Positions 8,289 through 16,334 of a DNA stretch of 64,000 nucleotides are shown in pieces. The stretch lies in assembly GCF_002975435.1 (NCBI RefSeq), contig NZ_PCPT01000006.1:149159-213158 (forward strand), read 5' to 3'. The stretch's first letter is position 1. Every line of letters starts with the position of its first letter. Origin of the DNA: Arthrobacter sp. MYb227 (GTDB lineage Bacteria; Actinomycetota; Actinomycetes; Actinomycetales; Micrococcaceae). Below the pieces are notes generated by a model. It was not told the DNA's origin. It searched no databases and saw only the letters and a list, made by a program, of their open reading frames with translations. A program made the translations under genes and the position numbers.

Positions 8289-9397
8289 CCGAAGCAGCAC
8301 CCAGACCTCACAAAATAACCGGGTTGATGCCCACGGTGACTTTCTTGCGAACCACCGAATTAGTGAAGAGCTTTGGTGCCAAACAAGTGCTCAATGGCGT
8401 GAATCTTGCCATTGCCGAAGGAGGAACCACAGCAATCGTGGGTCCCTCGGGATCAGGAAAGACAACTCTGCTGCGTTTGATTGCGGGCTTTGAAAATCCC
8501 GATGGTGGAACTATCGAGCTCAATGGTTATAGCGTTGCCGGCAATGCATGGGTACCAGCGCACAAACGCGAGATTGGATATGTGGCCCAAGACGGAGCGC
8601 TGTTCCCGCACCTGAGTATCGCCCAGAATATTGCTTTTGGTCTTGAACGCCAGTGGGCAAGCGGTGGACGCACGGCACGAGCCAAGCGTGTTGCCGAATT
8701 ACTGGATATGGTTTCGCTCGAATCCTCAATGGGCGCGCGTAAACCACACGAAATTTCCGGAGGTCAACAACAACGGGTTGCCTTGGCCCGAGCCTTGGCA
8801 CGTAAACCCAAACTTATGCTCCTTGATGAGCCCTTCTCAGCATTGGATGCAGGACTTCGGGTCGCCACACGTAAGGCAGTTGCAGATGTGCTTCATAAGG
8901 CGGAAGTGACAACAATTCTTGTAACTCACGATCAGGGGGAAGCTCTATCGTTTGCCGATCAAGTGGCCGTCATGCGCGGTGGAACCTTGGCACAGACCGG
9001 TAGCCCATTCTCCGTCTATACGCGTCCCGCAGATCGAGATACAGCCGAATTCCTAGGTGATGCGGTAATCCTCGACGCGATGCTGCAAGGCTCCCTGGCC
9101 GGCTGTTCACTTGGCTGGATCCCGGTACGCCACGCAACCATTCAAGGTCAGGTACGGCTAATGCTGCGCCCCGAACAGATTAGAATTACCGCAGATGGGC
9201 CCATCAAGGGAACCGTGGTGGATACCGTCTTTTTCGGTCCAGAGACAACTGTCCGCATTAAACTTTCCCCGGTTGAAGGTGTCATTGGAGGCGGAGAAAT
9301 CATCACCATTAGACACTGGAACGCGGCAATGGCTAGACCCGGGATGAAATTAAACCTGCGGGTTATTGGTGAAGGCGTTGCCTTCCCTACCGAATAA
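8285..9397 (+). CDS. Iron(III) ABC transporter ATP-binding protein
   Basis: This 370-residue ATPase energises the iron importer from the cytoplasmic face. It has Walker A GPSGSGKT (residues 53-60), signature SGGQQQR, Walker B LMLLDEP with the D-loop SALD, and the switch histidine in THDQGEA. A C-terminal TOBE-like domain (about 290-365) includes LRPEQIRI. The length and the tail match FbpC/FutC-type ATPases. Its start overlaps the permease stop by four bases, so translation is probably coupled. A later start at 8327 (residue 15) is possible. It closes the three-gene operon behind the DtxR box. Confidence 0.92.
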   Translation: MTEAAPRPHKITGLMPTVTFLRTTELVKSFGAKQVLNGVNLAIAEGGTTAIVGPSGSGKTTLLRLIAGFENPDGGTIELNGYSVAGNAWVPAHKREIGYVAQDGALFPHLSIAQNIAFGLERQWASGGRTARAKRVAELLDMVSLESSMGARKPHEISGGQQQRVALARALARKPKLMLLDEPFSALDAGLRVATRKAVADVLHKAEVTTILVTHDQGEALSFADQVAVMRGGTLAQTGSPFSVYTRPADRDTAEFLGDAVILDAMLQGSLAGCSLGWIPVRHATIQGQVRLMLRPEQIRITADGPIKGTVVDTVFFGPETTVRIKLSPVEGVIGGGEIITIRHWNAAMARPGMKLNLRVIGEGVAFPTE

Positions 9398-9438
9398 AGA
9401 AGACACTCTTGGCACTGGATTCAACCTCGCCCGTGAAG

Positions 9439-9654
9439 TCATGATCTATGAGGGGTGTGCGGTTGGCGTCTTTTGCCGAAACCGAACGCGGTAAGAGTCA
9501 GGGCCGTGAGTAGGGCAGCACCAACGGCTGTCAGGGCAATGACCCACCACTGATAGTCGAATGACCAGAACCACATCAATCCGCCACAAGCAACAAGCAG
9601 TACGAAGAAGACCACAAAGAAGATTGCCGAGAGCCACATCGTGTTCTTATTCAT
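9439..9654 (-). CDS. Small two-helix membrane protein
   Basis: This 71-residue protein has two predicted membrane helices, roughly residues 7-28 and 33-56, and a short basic His/Pro/Arg tail. The frame stays open upstream, but the ATG at 9654 starts directly before the first helix and has GGAG just ahead of it. I do not recognise a family. It is transcribed toward the iron operon. Confidence 0.5.
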   Translation of the reverse strand: MNKNTMWLSAIFFVVFFVLLVACGGLMWFWSFDYQWWVIALTAVGAALLTALTLTAFGFGKRRQPHTPHRS

Positions 9655-9818
9655 GACTCCATCGTTGCACGAACCGGCGGCACCCCTTAGCGAAATAAAA
9701 CAACGATCCCGAGCGTTTTGATTTTGTACTAGAACTGCTTGATCTAGCAAGTCATACTGGTGTGGTGATACACGGGGGTACACCCGATTCCCCGCGCCGA
9801 ATAGCAAGGGGAACCACC

Positions 9819-10175
9819 ATGATTGGAACGTGGCAGGCACTGGTTATTGACTGCGAAAATCCCGATAAATTGGCTAGCTTCTATGAACAACTTTTGGGAA
9901 TGGTTCGTGTTGAAAATGACGATGATTGGGTTGGCATAGGCGATGCCCCCGACCGTCCAGCAATTGCTTTCCAACGTGTAGATCCATATATTGCTCCTGA
10001 ATGGCCAGGACATGTTCATCCGCAGCAGGCTCACATCGACGTCAAGGTCAAGGATCTTGACTTGGCAGAAACTCAGGTTCTTGCCATGGGGGCAACCTCG
10101 ATGGGGGCCGGGTCTAAGACCTTCCGGGTGTATCTAGACCCACAGAGTCACCCATTTTGCCTAGTTAGCTGGTAA
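9819..10175 (+). CDS. VOC (glyoxalase-like) family protein
   Basis: This 118-residue single-domain protein has the vicinal oxygen chelate fold: an opening strand TWQALVIDCENPDKLASFY, the central segment AHIDVKVKDLD and an ending strand RVYLDPQSHPFCLVSW. These are typical of the glyoxalase_6-like group found widely in actinobacteria. Metal ligands could be the His in AHIDV and acidic residues, but the substrate is unknown. The ATG at 9819 has AAGGGG about eight bases upstream. The 3' end overlaps the tail of the converging MFS pseudogene by about ten bases. Confidence 0.8.
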   Translation: MIGTWQALVIDCENPDKLASFYEQLLGMVRVENDDDWVGIGDAPDRPAIAFQRVDPYIAPEWPGHVHPQQAHIDVKVKDLDLAETQVLAMGATSMGAGSKTFRVYLDPQSHPFCLVSW

Positions 10176-11292
10176 CTTTACGAACTTTGCGGCCCTGCCA
10201 TAACCAGTGCAGGGCCAGCAACGGAATCATTGCTGTACCCAACCACATATAGGTGGCTCCGATGCCGTGCACTTGGGCCAAGATTCCCACGAGGAATGGG
10301 CCAAGGCCCATTCCTACATCGATACCCAGAAAAACGTTGGGGTTCCCACACCCCGCTTGCGCGAGGGTACCCGGGAGATGGCGGTTGTCTGGTCACCGGA
10401 GACCATATTTCCCCGCCTCAAACCGATTACTACTGTAGCGAGCCCTAAAATCATTCCCGAATAGCTCTGGCCCAGGCTTAATGAGCCCCATGGCGAAGAG
10501 TAAGAATCCCTGCACCAATCATAAGAGTGAATCCGCGTCGATCCATGAGCGGACCGGTAAATGCTCGGGAGCGCAGAATTGTTGCCGCGTAAATCAGGAA
10601 GAGGATAGAGACTGCGGAACCCAAGCCTCGTTCGACACCCAGTGTGGAAACAAAGGCCACCACCGTGGAATGGCCAACCATGAACAAACCACCACGCAAC
10701 GCCATCGGCAGCGCAGCCGGTTCAACAATGCGTAAAAGGAAACCATGTGGTTCATTCGTGCCCGTCGACTTGGCTAGGGCCGGTGCTCGCGTGGTCAAAA
10801 CCAGCAGGAATCCCACCGCCGAGGTAATGGTTCCCGTCCACACCACTGCATCAGAATTCTCGGTGTTTAACTGTAACAATCCGGTGAACGGTCCAAATGC
10901 CGGGCCCGGAACCGTTGAAGATGCAAAGTATCCGGTGCCCTCGGCTAATCGATGTGCTGGGATGCCAGAGACGGCAAGCATTGCGAGCACCGAAGAGCCC
11001 AGCCCGCCTGCCAATCCATGTATGATCCGCAAGACCATTGTGAGTGCCAATGAATCCGTTGCCAGATAAAAGTGTGGACGGATGATGAACACCAAAGCAG
11101 GTCAGCAACACCAACCGCTGCATCAACGGTCCGGCTCCGAAACGAGCAAAGATCGTACCAATGACAAAGATACTTGCGCTTGCTCCACCTCATGACGTCG
11201 CCAACGGCGCAGCGTGCTATCGCGTATAATGCAAAAGTTGAAAGAAACGGGTGGACGTTGACGAAGACAGCGATGTTTGCGGAGCAAGCCAA
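10165..11292 (-). pseudogene. Decayed MFS transporter
   Basis: On the minus strand, fragments of one major facilitator superfamily transporter can be read in different frames. They are an N-terminal helix near 11190-11290, a large middle part (10478-11095, including GLAGGLGSSVLAMLAVSGIP and FTGPLMDRRGFTLMIGAGIL) and a C-terminal part ending at 10165 (GMGLGPFLVGILAQVHGIGA then a final helix). At least three frame changes and several stops separate them, so no full protein is made. The extent of decay argues against simple sequencing error. The order of fragments is that of an intact gene of about 375 codons. The original substrate cannot be guessed; drug efflux is common for such proteins. Confidence 0.8.
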
Positions 11293-11377
11293 GCCGAAAT
11301 CATGGCTCTATTAGGCGTGCTGAGGCGGTTGAAGCTCAAGGCTGGTCACTTCGTAAGCCCACAGGTCGGTGCGTTGT

Positions 11378-12070
11378 TTAGCTTTCAATCTCACTGAATG
11401 TCCCTTGGGCAAGCAGCGCAGCTTGCAACCGTGAGTTGACCCCAAGTTTGCTTAGTACCCGTGAGACATGGGTCTTTACCGTCGTCTCACCGATTCCTAG
11501 GGTGCGGCCGATGCTGTAGTTACTGAGTCCGGCACCCAATTGGCGCAATACTTGTAGTTCGCGTTCGGTGAGTACCTCGCGTGGGTCGACCTGTGACTCC
11601 ACTAACGGTTCGGGAATTTGGGATTCTAGCGCGGCAGAGACAAGTTTGCGAGTGACCTCTGGGGAAATTACTTGATCGCCGTTCACCACCGCGTGCATAG
11701 CATCAATGATGCTTTGTGGTGAAGCTGTTTTGAGTAAGAAGCCCTGTGCTCCGGCACGTAAGGCGCCAAAAAGATAGTCATCATGATCAAAAGTCGTTAG
11801 CACCAGAACCTTTGCCAGGCCCTGCCCGGTGATCTGTTCGGTAGCCGCAACACCGTCCATGACCGGCATCCGAAGATCCATTAAGACAATATCCGGGCGC
11901 AACGCGCGGGCCATTGAAATCGCTGAGGACCCGTTCTCCGCTTCGCCAACAACTACAAAATGTTCTGCAGACTCAACAACCATGCGCATGCCCACACGGA
12001 TAGCAGCATGATCATCAACGAGTAGCACCGTGATAGCTGTGGCCGGTGGATCCTGAATGGTCTGCTGCAT
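11378..12070 (-). CDS. NarL/FixJ-family response regulator
   Basis: This 230-residue response regulator has a receiver domain with acidic residues Asp19/Asp20 and phosphorylation site Asp65 (VLMDLRMP). Its LuxR-type helix-turn-helix lies at about 160-220 (LTERELQVLRQLGAGLSN, then VKTHVSRVLSKLGV). It is encoded 58 bases downstream of a histidine kinase on the same strand and is surely its partner. The target is unknown; the adjacent decayed MFS gene, just downstream, may once have been regulated by it. Confidence 0.92.
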   Translation of the reverse strand: MQQTIQDPPATAITVLLVDDHAAIRVGMRMVVESAEHFVVVGEAENGSSAISMARALRPDIVLMDLRMPVMDGVAATEQITGQGLAKVLVLTTFDHDDYLFGALRAGAQGFLLKTASPQSIIDAMHAVVNGDQVISPEVTRKLVSAALESQIPEPLVESQVDPREVLTERELQVLRQLGAGLSNYSIGRTLGIGETTVKTHVSRVLSKLGVNSRLQAALLAQGTFSEIES

Positions 12071-12128
12071 TGAAAATAATCCTTAGGTCAGGGGGTAGCG
12101 AGGTGGCTAATAATTGCGAGAGTGATGA

Positions 12129-13364
12129 CTAGTGCAGGAGTTCTTCTGCGGGAAGAAACATATTTAGGACGAATTGGTTTCCCGTGTTTGTTGCATGGAA
12201 TCGTCCGCCAAGTTCGGTACTTCGGGCGTGCATGCTGCGCAACCCGGTCCCCGTGCCGAGCACAGATGTCATCCTAGTTTTTCCGGGATCGAGATGGACC
12301 AGCGGGTTACTTGCAGTGAATTGCACTGAATCGTCAACAAGTTTTAGCTCCAGTTTGAGTTGGCTATTGGGGGCGTGCTTGGAAAAGTTGATAAGTGACT
12401 CATTCGCGGCGCGATAGAGTGCGGCCTGTATCGAGGCACCAAGTTTCTTTCCGTTTTGGGGTAAGTCATTGCTGTATTCCACCTGTTCCCCGGCAACCGT
12501 ATAGGTCGAAACAAGAGCGGGAATATCGGCAAGTGTTCCAACAGGTGTCAAGGGAGACCCCTGATGCAACATCCGAATCATTGAATTGAGTTCTTCGATC
12601 CCTTTAACGCTTTGGACACGAATCTCCTCCATGACTTTGGAATTTAGTTCGGTGTTATTTGGTGAATTTAGCGCCGCGCCACTTTGTAAAGCGATTGCCG
12701 AGAGTCGTGCCGAGAGCACATCATGGACCTCCCGTGCCATGGAGGTGCGTTCCTCGGTCAGTAACATGTCATGTTCTCGCGCCTGGGCTTGGGCCTGAAT
12801 GGTGGCCGCGTGGGCTGTAGCTTCAGCTGTTTGTCGTTCACTGACAGCCAGATCTCGTGCTTTGCGTACATTCCCTGCCCATTCGGCTGGCATCCATATA
12901 GTTGCGCCCGCCAGCAGGCCCGTCGTCACAGTTAATGCCACCGAACCGGTAACGAAGTACATAAGCACCACCAACAGACCGGTCAGCACCAGCGCACCAT
13001 GCTCGGTAAAACGAGAAAGACGTGCACTGCCCAAGAGCACTAGGGTAAATACGGCCTCAAAAAGTAAGAAGAACCCTGCCGTATTTCCCAATAAAAACAG
13101 CCAAATGCCACAGAGCGCAATAATTGCTGCAAACACCGGAACCTGAATTCGGCGCAGCAGGATTGCTACGCAACCAATGGCCAGTGGAAGCGGCCACCAC
13201 CAAGAGAATTCTTCGAGCAACGAATGCGAATAATTGGAGAATCCAGCGGAGAAAAAAATCCAAGTGAGGACCGCATAGAGCAATGCGGGGACCAGATCTT
13301 CCACGAAGATCTTCCCCAATCGGAATGCGGGGGCCGAACGCCCCACCGGGGTAAGTGCTGACAC
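12129..13364 (-). CDS. Sensor histidine kinase (HisKA_3 type)
   Basis: This 411-residue kinase has about six membrane helices (residues 25-160), a coiled linker (165-205), the HisKA_3 box with likely phospho-acceptor His214 (MAREVHDVLSARL) and a HATPase region at about 300-405. In the ATPase part the N box reads AANESLINFSKHA, while the G1/G2 motifs are looser than usual: the classical DDGxG is replaced by ASNPLVHL and only GTGTGLRSM remains. It may still bind ATP through the G2 loop. It forms an operon with the response regulator downstream. The input signal is unknown. Confidence 0.88.
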   Translation of the reverse strand: MSALTPVGRSAPAFRLGKIFVEDLVPALLYAVLTWIFFSAGFSNYSHSLLEEFSWWWPLPLAIGCVAILLRRIQVPVFAAIIALCGIWLFLLGNTAGFFLLFEAVFTLVLLGSARLSRFTEHGALVLTGLLVVLMYFVTGSVALTVTTGLLAGATIWMPAEWAGNVRKARDLAVSERQTAEATAHAATIQAQAQAREHDMLLTEERTSMAREVHDVLSARLSAIALQSGAALNSPNNTELNSKVMEEIRVQSVKGIEELNSMIRMLHQGSPLTPVGTLADIPALVSTYTVAGEQVEYSNDLPQNGKKLGASIQAALYRAANESLINFSKHAPNSQLKLELKLVDDSVQFTASNPLVHLDPGKTRMTSVLGTGTGLRSMHARSTELGGRFHATNTGNQFVLNMFLPAEELLH

Positions 13365-13490
13365 CCTTTCATCGTGCTGGTTTCCGGAGATAAAGCCAAG
13401 GGCGGCACACGCTTATCCTCCGAAAGTAGGACAGTATTGTGGGTCCTTTGCCTGACGCGGAAGTATTCGCCGAGCGATCACACTGGTTTC

Positions 13491-14300
13491 ATGACATTTG
13501 GCATCACATTAGGAACCACCGGATTATTACTGAGTTTGGGTATATTGGCCCTGATTGATTCGACAAGCATCGGTACTTTGGTGATTCCGATATGGCTGGT
13601 GCTGCGTGCCCGCGATGGGGCAGCGCTTCGTTCGGCAGTGTTCTACCTGATGGTGCTTGCCGGCTTTTATCTGACTATAGGTCTGCTGATTCTCATGGGC
13701 GCCAGCTGGCTTGATGCATTTTTTACCGGCGAGATTCTTGAAATACCAGCATTACGTTGGGCATTGCTTGTACTGGGGCTCTGTATGTTTATTGGATCTT
13801 TTGCCATGAACAGGAAACCCAAACAGGCTATTCAGCAAACGGTAACGGCAACAAGCCCGGCGGGTAGCGGAACAACTATCAACGTCCCATCGCCGACTCC
13901 TCCGGCCCAGGGACGCTGGGGTTCTAGGTTAGATAAAGCAATGGGAACTAAGCGTGGAGTCGCGTTATTGGGCATTACCGCGGGTCTACTCGAACTACCA
14001 ACAATGCTCCCGTATCTTGGTGCCATCGGATTGCTGGCCAGCAGTGGTAAACCGGTATCCATACAGGTGAGTTTGCTGGTGCTGTATGCGCTGGTCATGA
14101 TTGTGCCAGCACTGGTGGTAATTGGGGCACGCGCCGTTGCTGGTCAACGGCTGAGCAAACTTTTCGACAAACTCTCGGATTGGTTAGCCAAGGCTTCGGG
14201 CGAAACTCTCGCATGGGTGGTTGGCATCATGGGTTTTCTGCTCTTGCGCTCTTCTTTGTCCTTCCTCTTTCCTTACGCCGCTTGGAATCCCTTCAAATAG
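13491..14300 (+). CDS. Sap/GAP-family membrane protein
   Basis: This 269-residue integral membrane protein has six predicted helices in two groups of three around a Ser/Pro/Thr-rich loop (about 105-140). It resembles the actinobacterial Sap (sulfolipid-addressing)/GAP family, proposed to help export lipids or glycolipids, and more distantly LysE-type exporters. Features supporting this are the opening LGILALIDSTSIGTLVIP and the repeat-half LLGITAGLLELPTMLPYLGA. I chose the ATG at 13491 because it begins immediately before the first helix; the frame is open to 13374. It is divergent from the histidine kinase. Confidence 0.72.
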   Translation: MTFGITLGTTGLLLSLGILALIDSTSIGTLVIPIWLVLRARDGAALRSAVFYLMVLAGFYLTIGLLILMGASWLDAFFTGEILEIPALRWALLVLGLCMFIGSFAMNRKPKQAIQQTVTATSPAGSGTTINVPSPTPPAQGRWGSRLDKAMGTKRGVALLGITAGLLELPTMLPYLGAIGLLASSGKPVSIQVSLLVLYALVMIVPALVVIGARAVAGQRLSKLFDKLSDWLAKASGETLAWVVGIMGFLLLRSSLSFLFPYAAWNPFK

Positions 14301-14497
14301 CTCATTGAGCTCATTTGCGGTTGGCGAGTGAGCACATGGTGCCTTGGCAACTCACCGGGGAACGGTGCGACGAAGAGGAAAAAGATGGAAACACCATGGT
14401 CTGTTGTCAACCTCGACCTGTAGGCTAAACCCAACGATCATAAGGGGGGGAAAGCTGCCGCTGTAAATCAGGCAGCCGATCAACATTTGGGGGAAAC

Positions 14498-15256
14498 GTG
14501 CAGCGCAAATTGTGGCTTTTAGTGGCCGCTGGACTTGTCGTGGTGCTGATGGCTGTGGCAGTGATTTTCAATCTTGCCTCGCGGGATCCTGCGTCTCGCT
14601 CAAATGCAATTTCTAGCCCGAACGCTGCGTCCAGCCCCAGTGTTACCCCAACAACTGTGTCTGAAACTCCGAAAAACTCAAACGAAAACTCTCCTGCGCC
14701 TTCGGGCTCAGCTGTGGTGTCGGAACCCATAGACCCAACCACTGCCACGAAACAAACCGGTACCGAGGCCCCCCAATCCACATCGTCAGCATCGCCCCCT
14801 TCTGCCTCAGCCATTGAAAAACCTCGGCTTGAGGTTCCCTCGACTCCGCAGCCGAGCGTGACAACGCTGCCGAAATCTGTTGAAAAAGCTCCCGCAATTT
14901 CCGGAAAAACGCCTCAAGAAGGAACTGCCTCGGGGAAGCTAACGCAGGGATTTCCCGCCGAAGCCCTGCCAGTTCCGGAGGGTGCACATATTGTTGATTC
15001 TTCTGTCAGCACGCAGGGAAAAAATATCCAGGTAGCTGTAAATTACAGGACGTCGAAGACCCCGGAACAGGTGTTGTCTTTTTATGAGCATGCGGCAACA
15101 AAGAAGGGCTGGCTGGCTACCCGAGGAACAGGGGCAGACGGGGCCAAGAATATTACTCTTGGCTATGGGAAAGATACGACTGTCGCAACGGTAAGAACTG
15201 CCGGAACTGGCGCTACGGTTGTCGCCGCCTTTGGTAGTTTTGTGGCAGGAAAGTAA
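14498..15256 (+). CDS. Membrane-anchored protein with Ser/Pro/Thr-rich stalk
   Basis: This 252-residue exported protein has one N-terminal membrane helix (about residues 5-26), a long low-complexity Ser/Thr/Pro/Ala stalk (about 30-145) and a C-terminal globular domain of about 100 residues (from GFPAEALPVPEGA) with mixed strands and helices. The GTG start at 14498 is backed by GGGGGA five bases upstream. I do not recognise the domain. It lies directly before a second exported protein (start 15261), so the two probably form an operon and act at the cell surface. The stalk suggests the globular part is held away from the membrane. Confidence 0.65.
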   Translation: MQRKLWLLVAAGLVVVLMAVAVIFNLASRDPASRSNAISSPNAASSPSVTPTTVSETPKNSNENSPAPSGSAVVSEPIDPTTATKQTGTEAPQSTSSASPPSASAIEKPRLEVPSTPQPSVTTLPKSVEKAPAISGKTPQEGTASGKLTQGFPAEALPVPEGAHIVDSSVSTQGKNIQVAVNYRTSKTPEQVLSFYEHAATKKGWLATRGTGADGAKNITLGYGKDTTVATVRTAGTGATVVAAFGSFVAGK

Positions 15257-15260
15257 GGCT

Positions 15261-16283
15261 ATGCAGCAGGCAAAACGTAAAACGTGGCCGGTAGCGATGA
15301 TGGCTTCTATTGCGGTACTCGTTGCTGGCGGAATTGCTGCCGTGTCAATTACCGGATACATGCAACGTTCCGCCGCGCCAACTTCTACCATCCAGGAGAA
15401 CCCATCAGGGCTGAAAGAGATTCCACTGTCGAATGCTGTGGTTTTCCGAGACACCCGCGATTTCCAAGATTATGGGAAAGTCGGTTGGGTGGAGTTGGCA
15501 GATCTGCCGGGTACCCGAACTATGACGTCTCTATCGTGTGACAGGGTCTACCGCACCGGAGGCATGCTCTCTTGCCTCAGCGTCAACCGTGGCATGAACA
15601 CCACCTACGATTCGCAGGTCTACAGTGTGGGTGGTCAATTGCTGGCTACCGGATCGCTACCGGGTGAACCTAGCCGTACCCGCGTCTCACCCACGGGCAT
15701 GGTGGGGGTAACGTCCTTCATCACCGGTGAGTCTTATGAACAAGTGGGTTTCTCCACCAAGACAACGATCTCGGCCCCGGGCGGAAAAGACTATGGAAAC
15801 TTACAGGATTTCACCCTATTGGTTGATGGAAAAACATTGACCGCTGAAGACCGTAATGTCTGGGGTGTCAGTTTTGCCAAGGACGCCAATACGTTTTATG
15901 CCACAGCGGCTTCCGGGAAACAGACCTGGTTGATGCGTGGCTCACTATCGGACCGAACTTTAACAGCGGTCAGTGAGAATGCGGAGTGTCCCTCCATTTC
16001 GCCTAATGGGAAGTTCATTGCGTATAAGAAAAAGCGTGCCGATTCGGTACCTGTGCATTGGGATATTGCCGTTCAAGATCTTTCTCAAGGAACCGAGACG
16101 CTTTACCCATTGGAGACTAGCTTCGATGACCAACTTGAATGGCTTGACTCCGAAACCTTGCTCTTTGGACAGGCCCGGGCCGATAGCCCCGGAGATGCAG
16201 ACATCTTTTCTTTGACACTACAAAATGACAGCAAACCACGGTTATTCCTTGAACATGCGTTCTCGCCTTCAATTCAGCGCTGA
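15261..16283 (+). CDS. Exported protein with TolB-like beta-propeller
   Basis: This 340-residue protein has an N-terminal membrane anchor or uncleaved signal (about residues 9-30) and an extracellular part with repeated WD40/TolB-type blades. A clear blade motif is CPSISPNGKFIAYKKKR, followed by WDIAVQDLSQGTETLYPL and DDQLEWLDSETLLFG. Such propellers usually bind proteins or polymers and are seldom enzymes themselves. The ATG at 15261 follows the previous stop by four bases, with GGAAAG upstream. It converges with the giant secreted protein gene. The function is unknown. Confidence 0.7.
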   Translation: MQQAKRKTWPVAMMASIAVLVAGGIAAVSITGYMQRSAAPTSTIQENPSGLKEIPLSNAVVFRDTRDFQDYGKVGWVELADLPGTRTMTSLSCDRVYRTGGMLSCLSVNRGMNTTYDSQVYSVGGQLLATGSLPGEPSRTRVSPTGMVGVTSFITGESYEQVGFSTKTTISAPGGKDYGNLQDFTLLVDGKTLTAEDRNVWGVSFAKDANTFYATAASGKQTWLMRGSLSDRTLTAVSENAECPSISPNGKFIAYKKKRADSVPVHWDIAVQDLSQGTETLYPLETSFDDQLEWLDSETLLFGQARADSPGDADIFSLTLQNDSKPRLFLEHAFSPSIQR

Positions 16284-16334
16284 ATCTCTGCTGAATAGTA
16301 GACGAGAAGAAAGCAACTGGACTCCCACATTTAG

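Noticed and set aside
9762..9818. Upstream extension of the VOC gene
   Set aside because: The extra residues do not fit the domain, and the ATG at 9819 has the better ribosome-binding site.
13491..14300. LysE-type amino acid exporter
   Set aside because: The helix pattern and the Pro/Thr-rich central loop fit the Sap/GAP family better.
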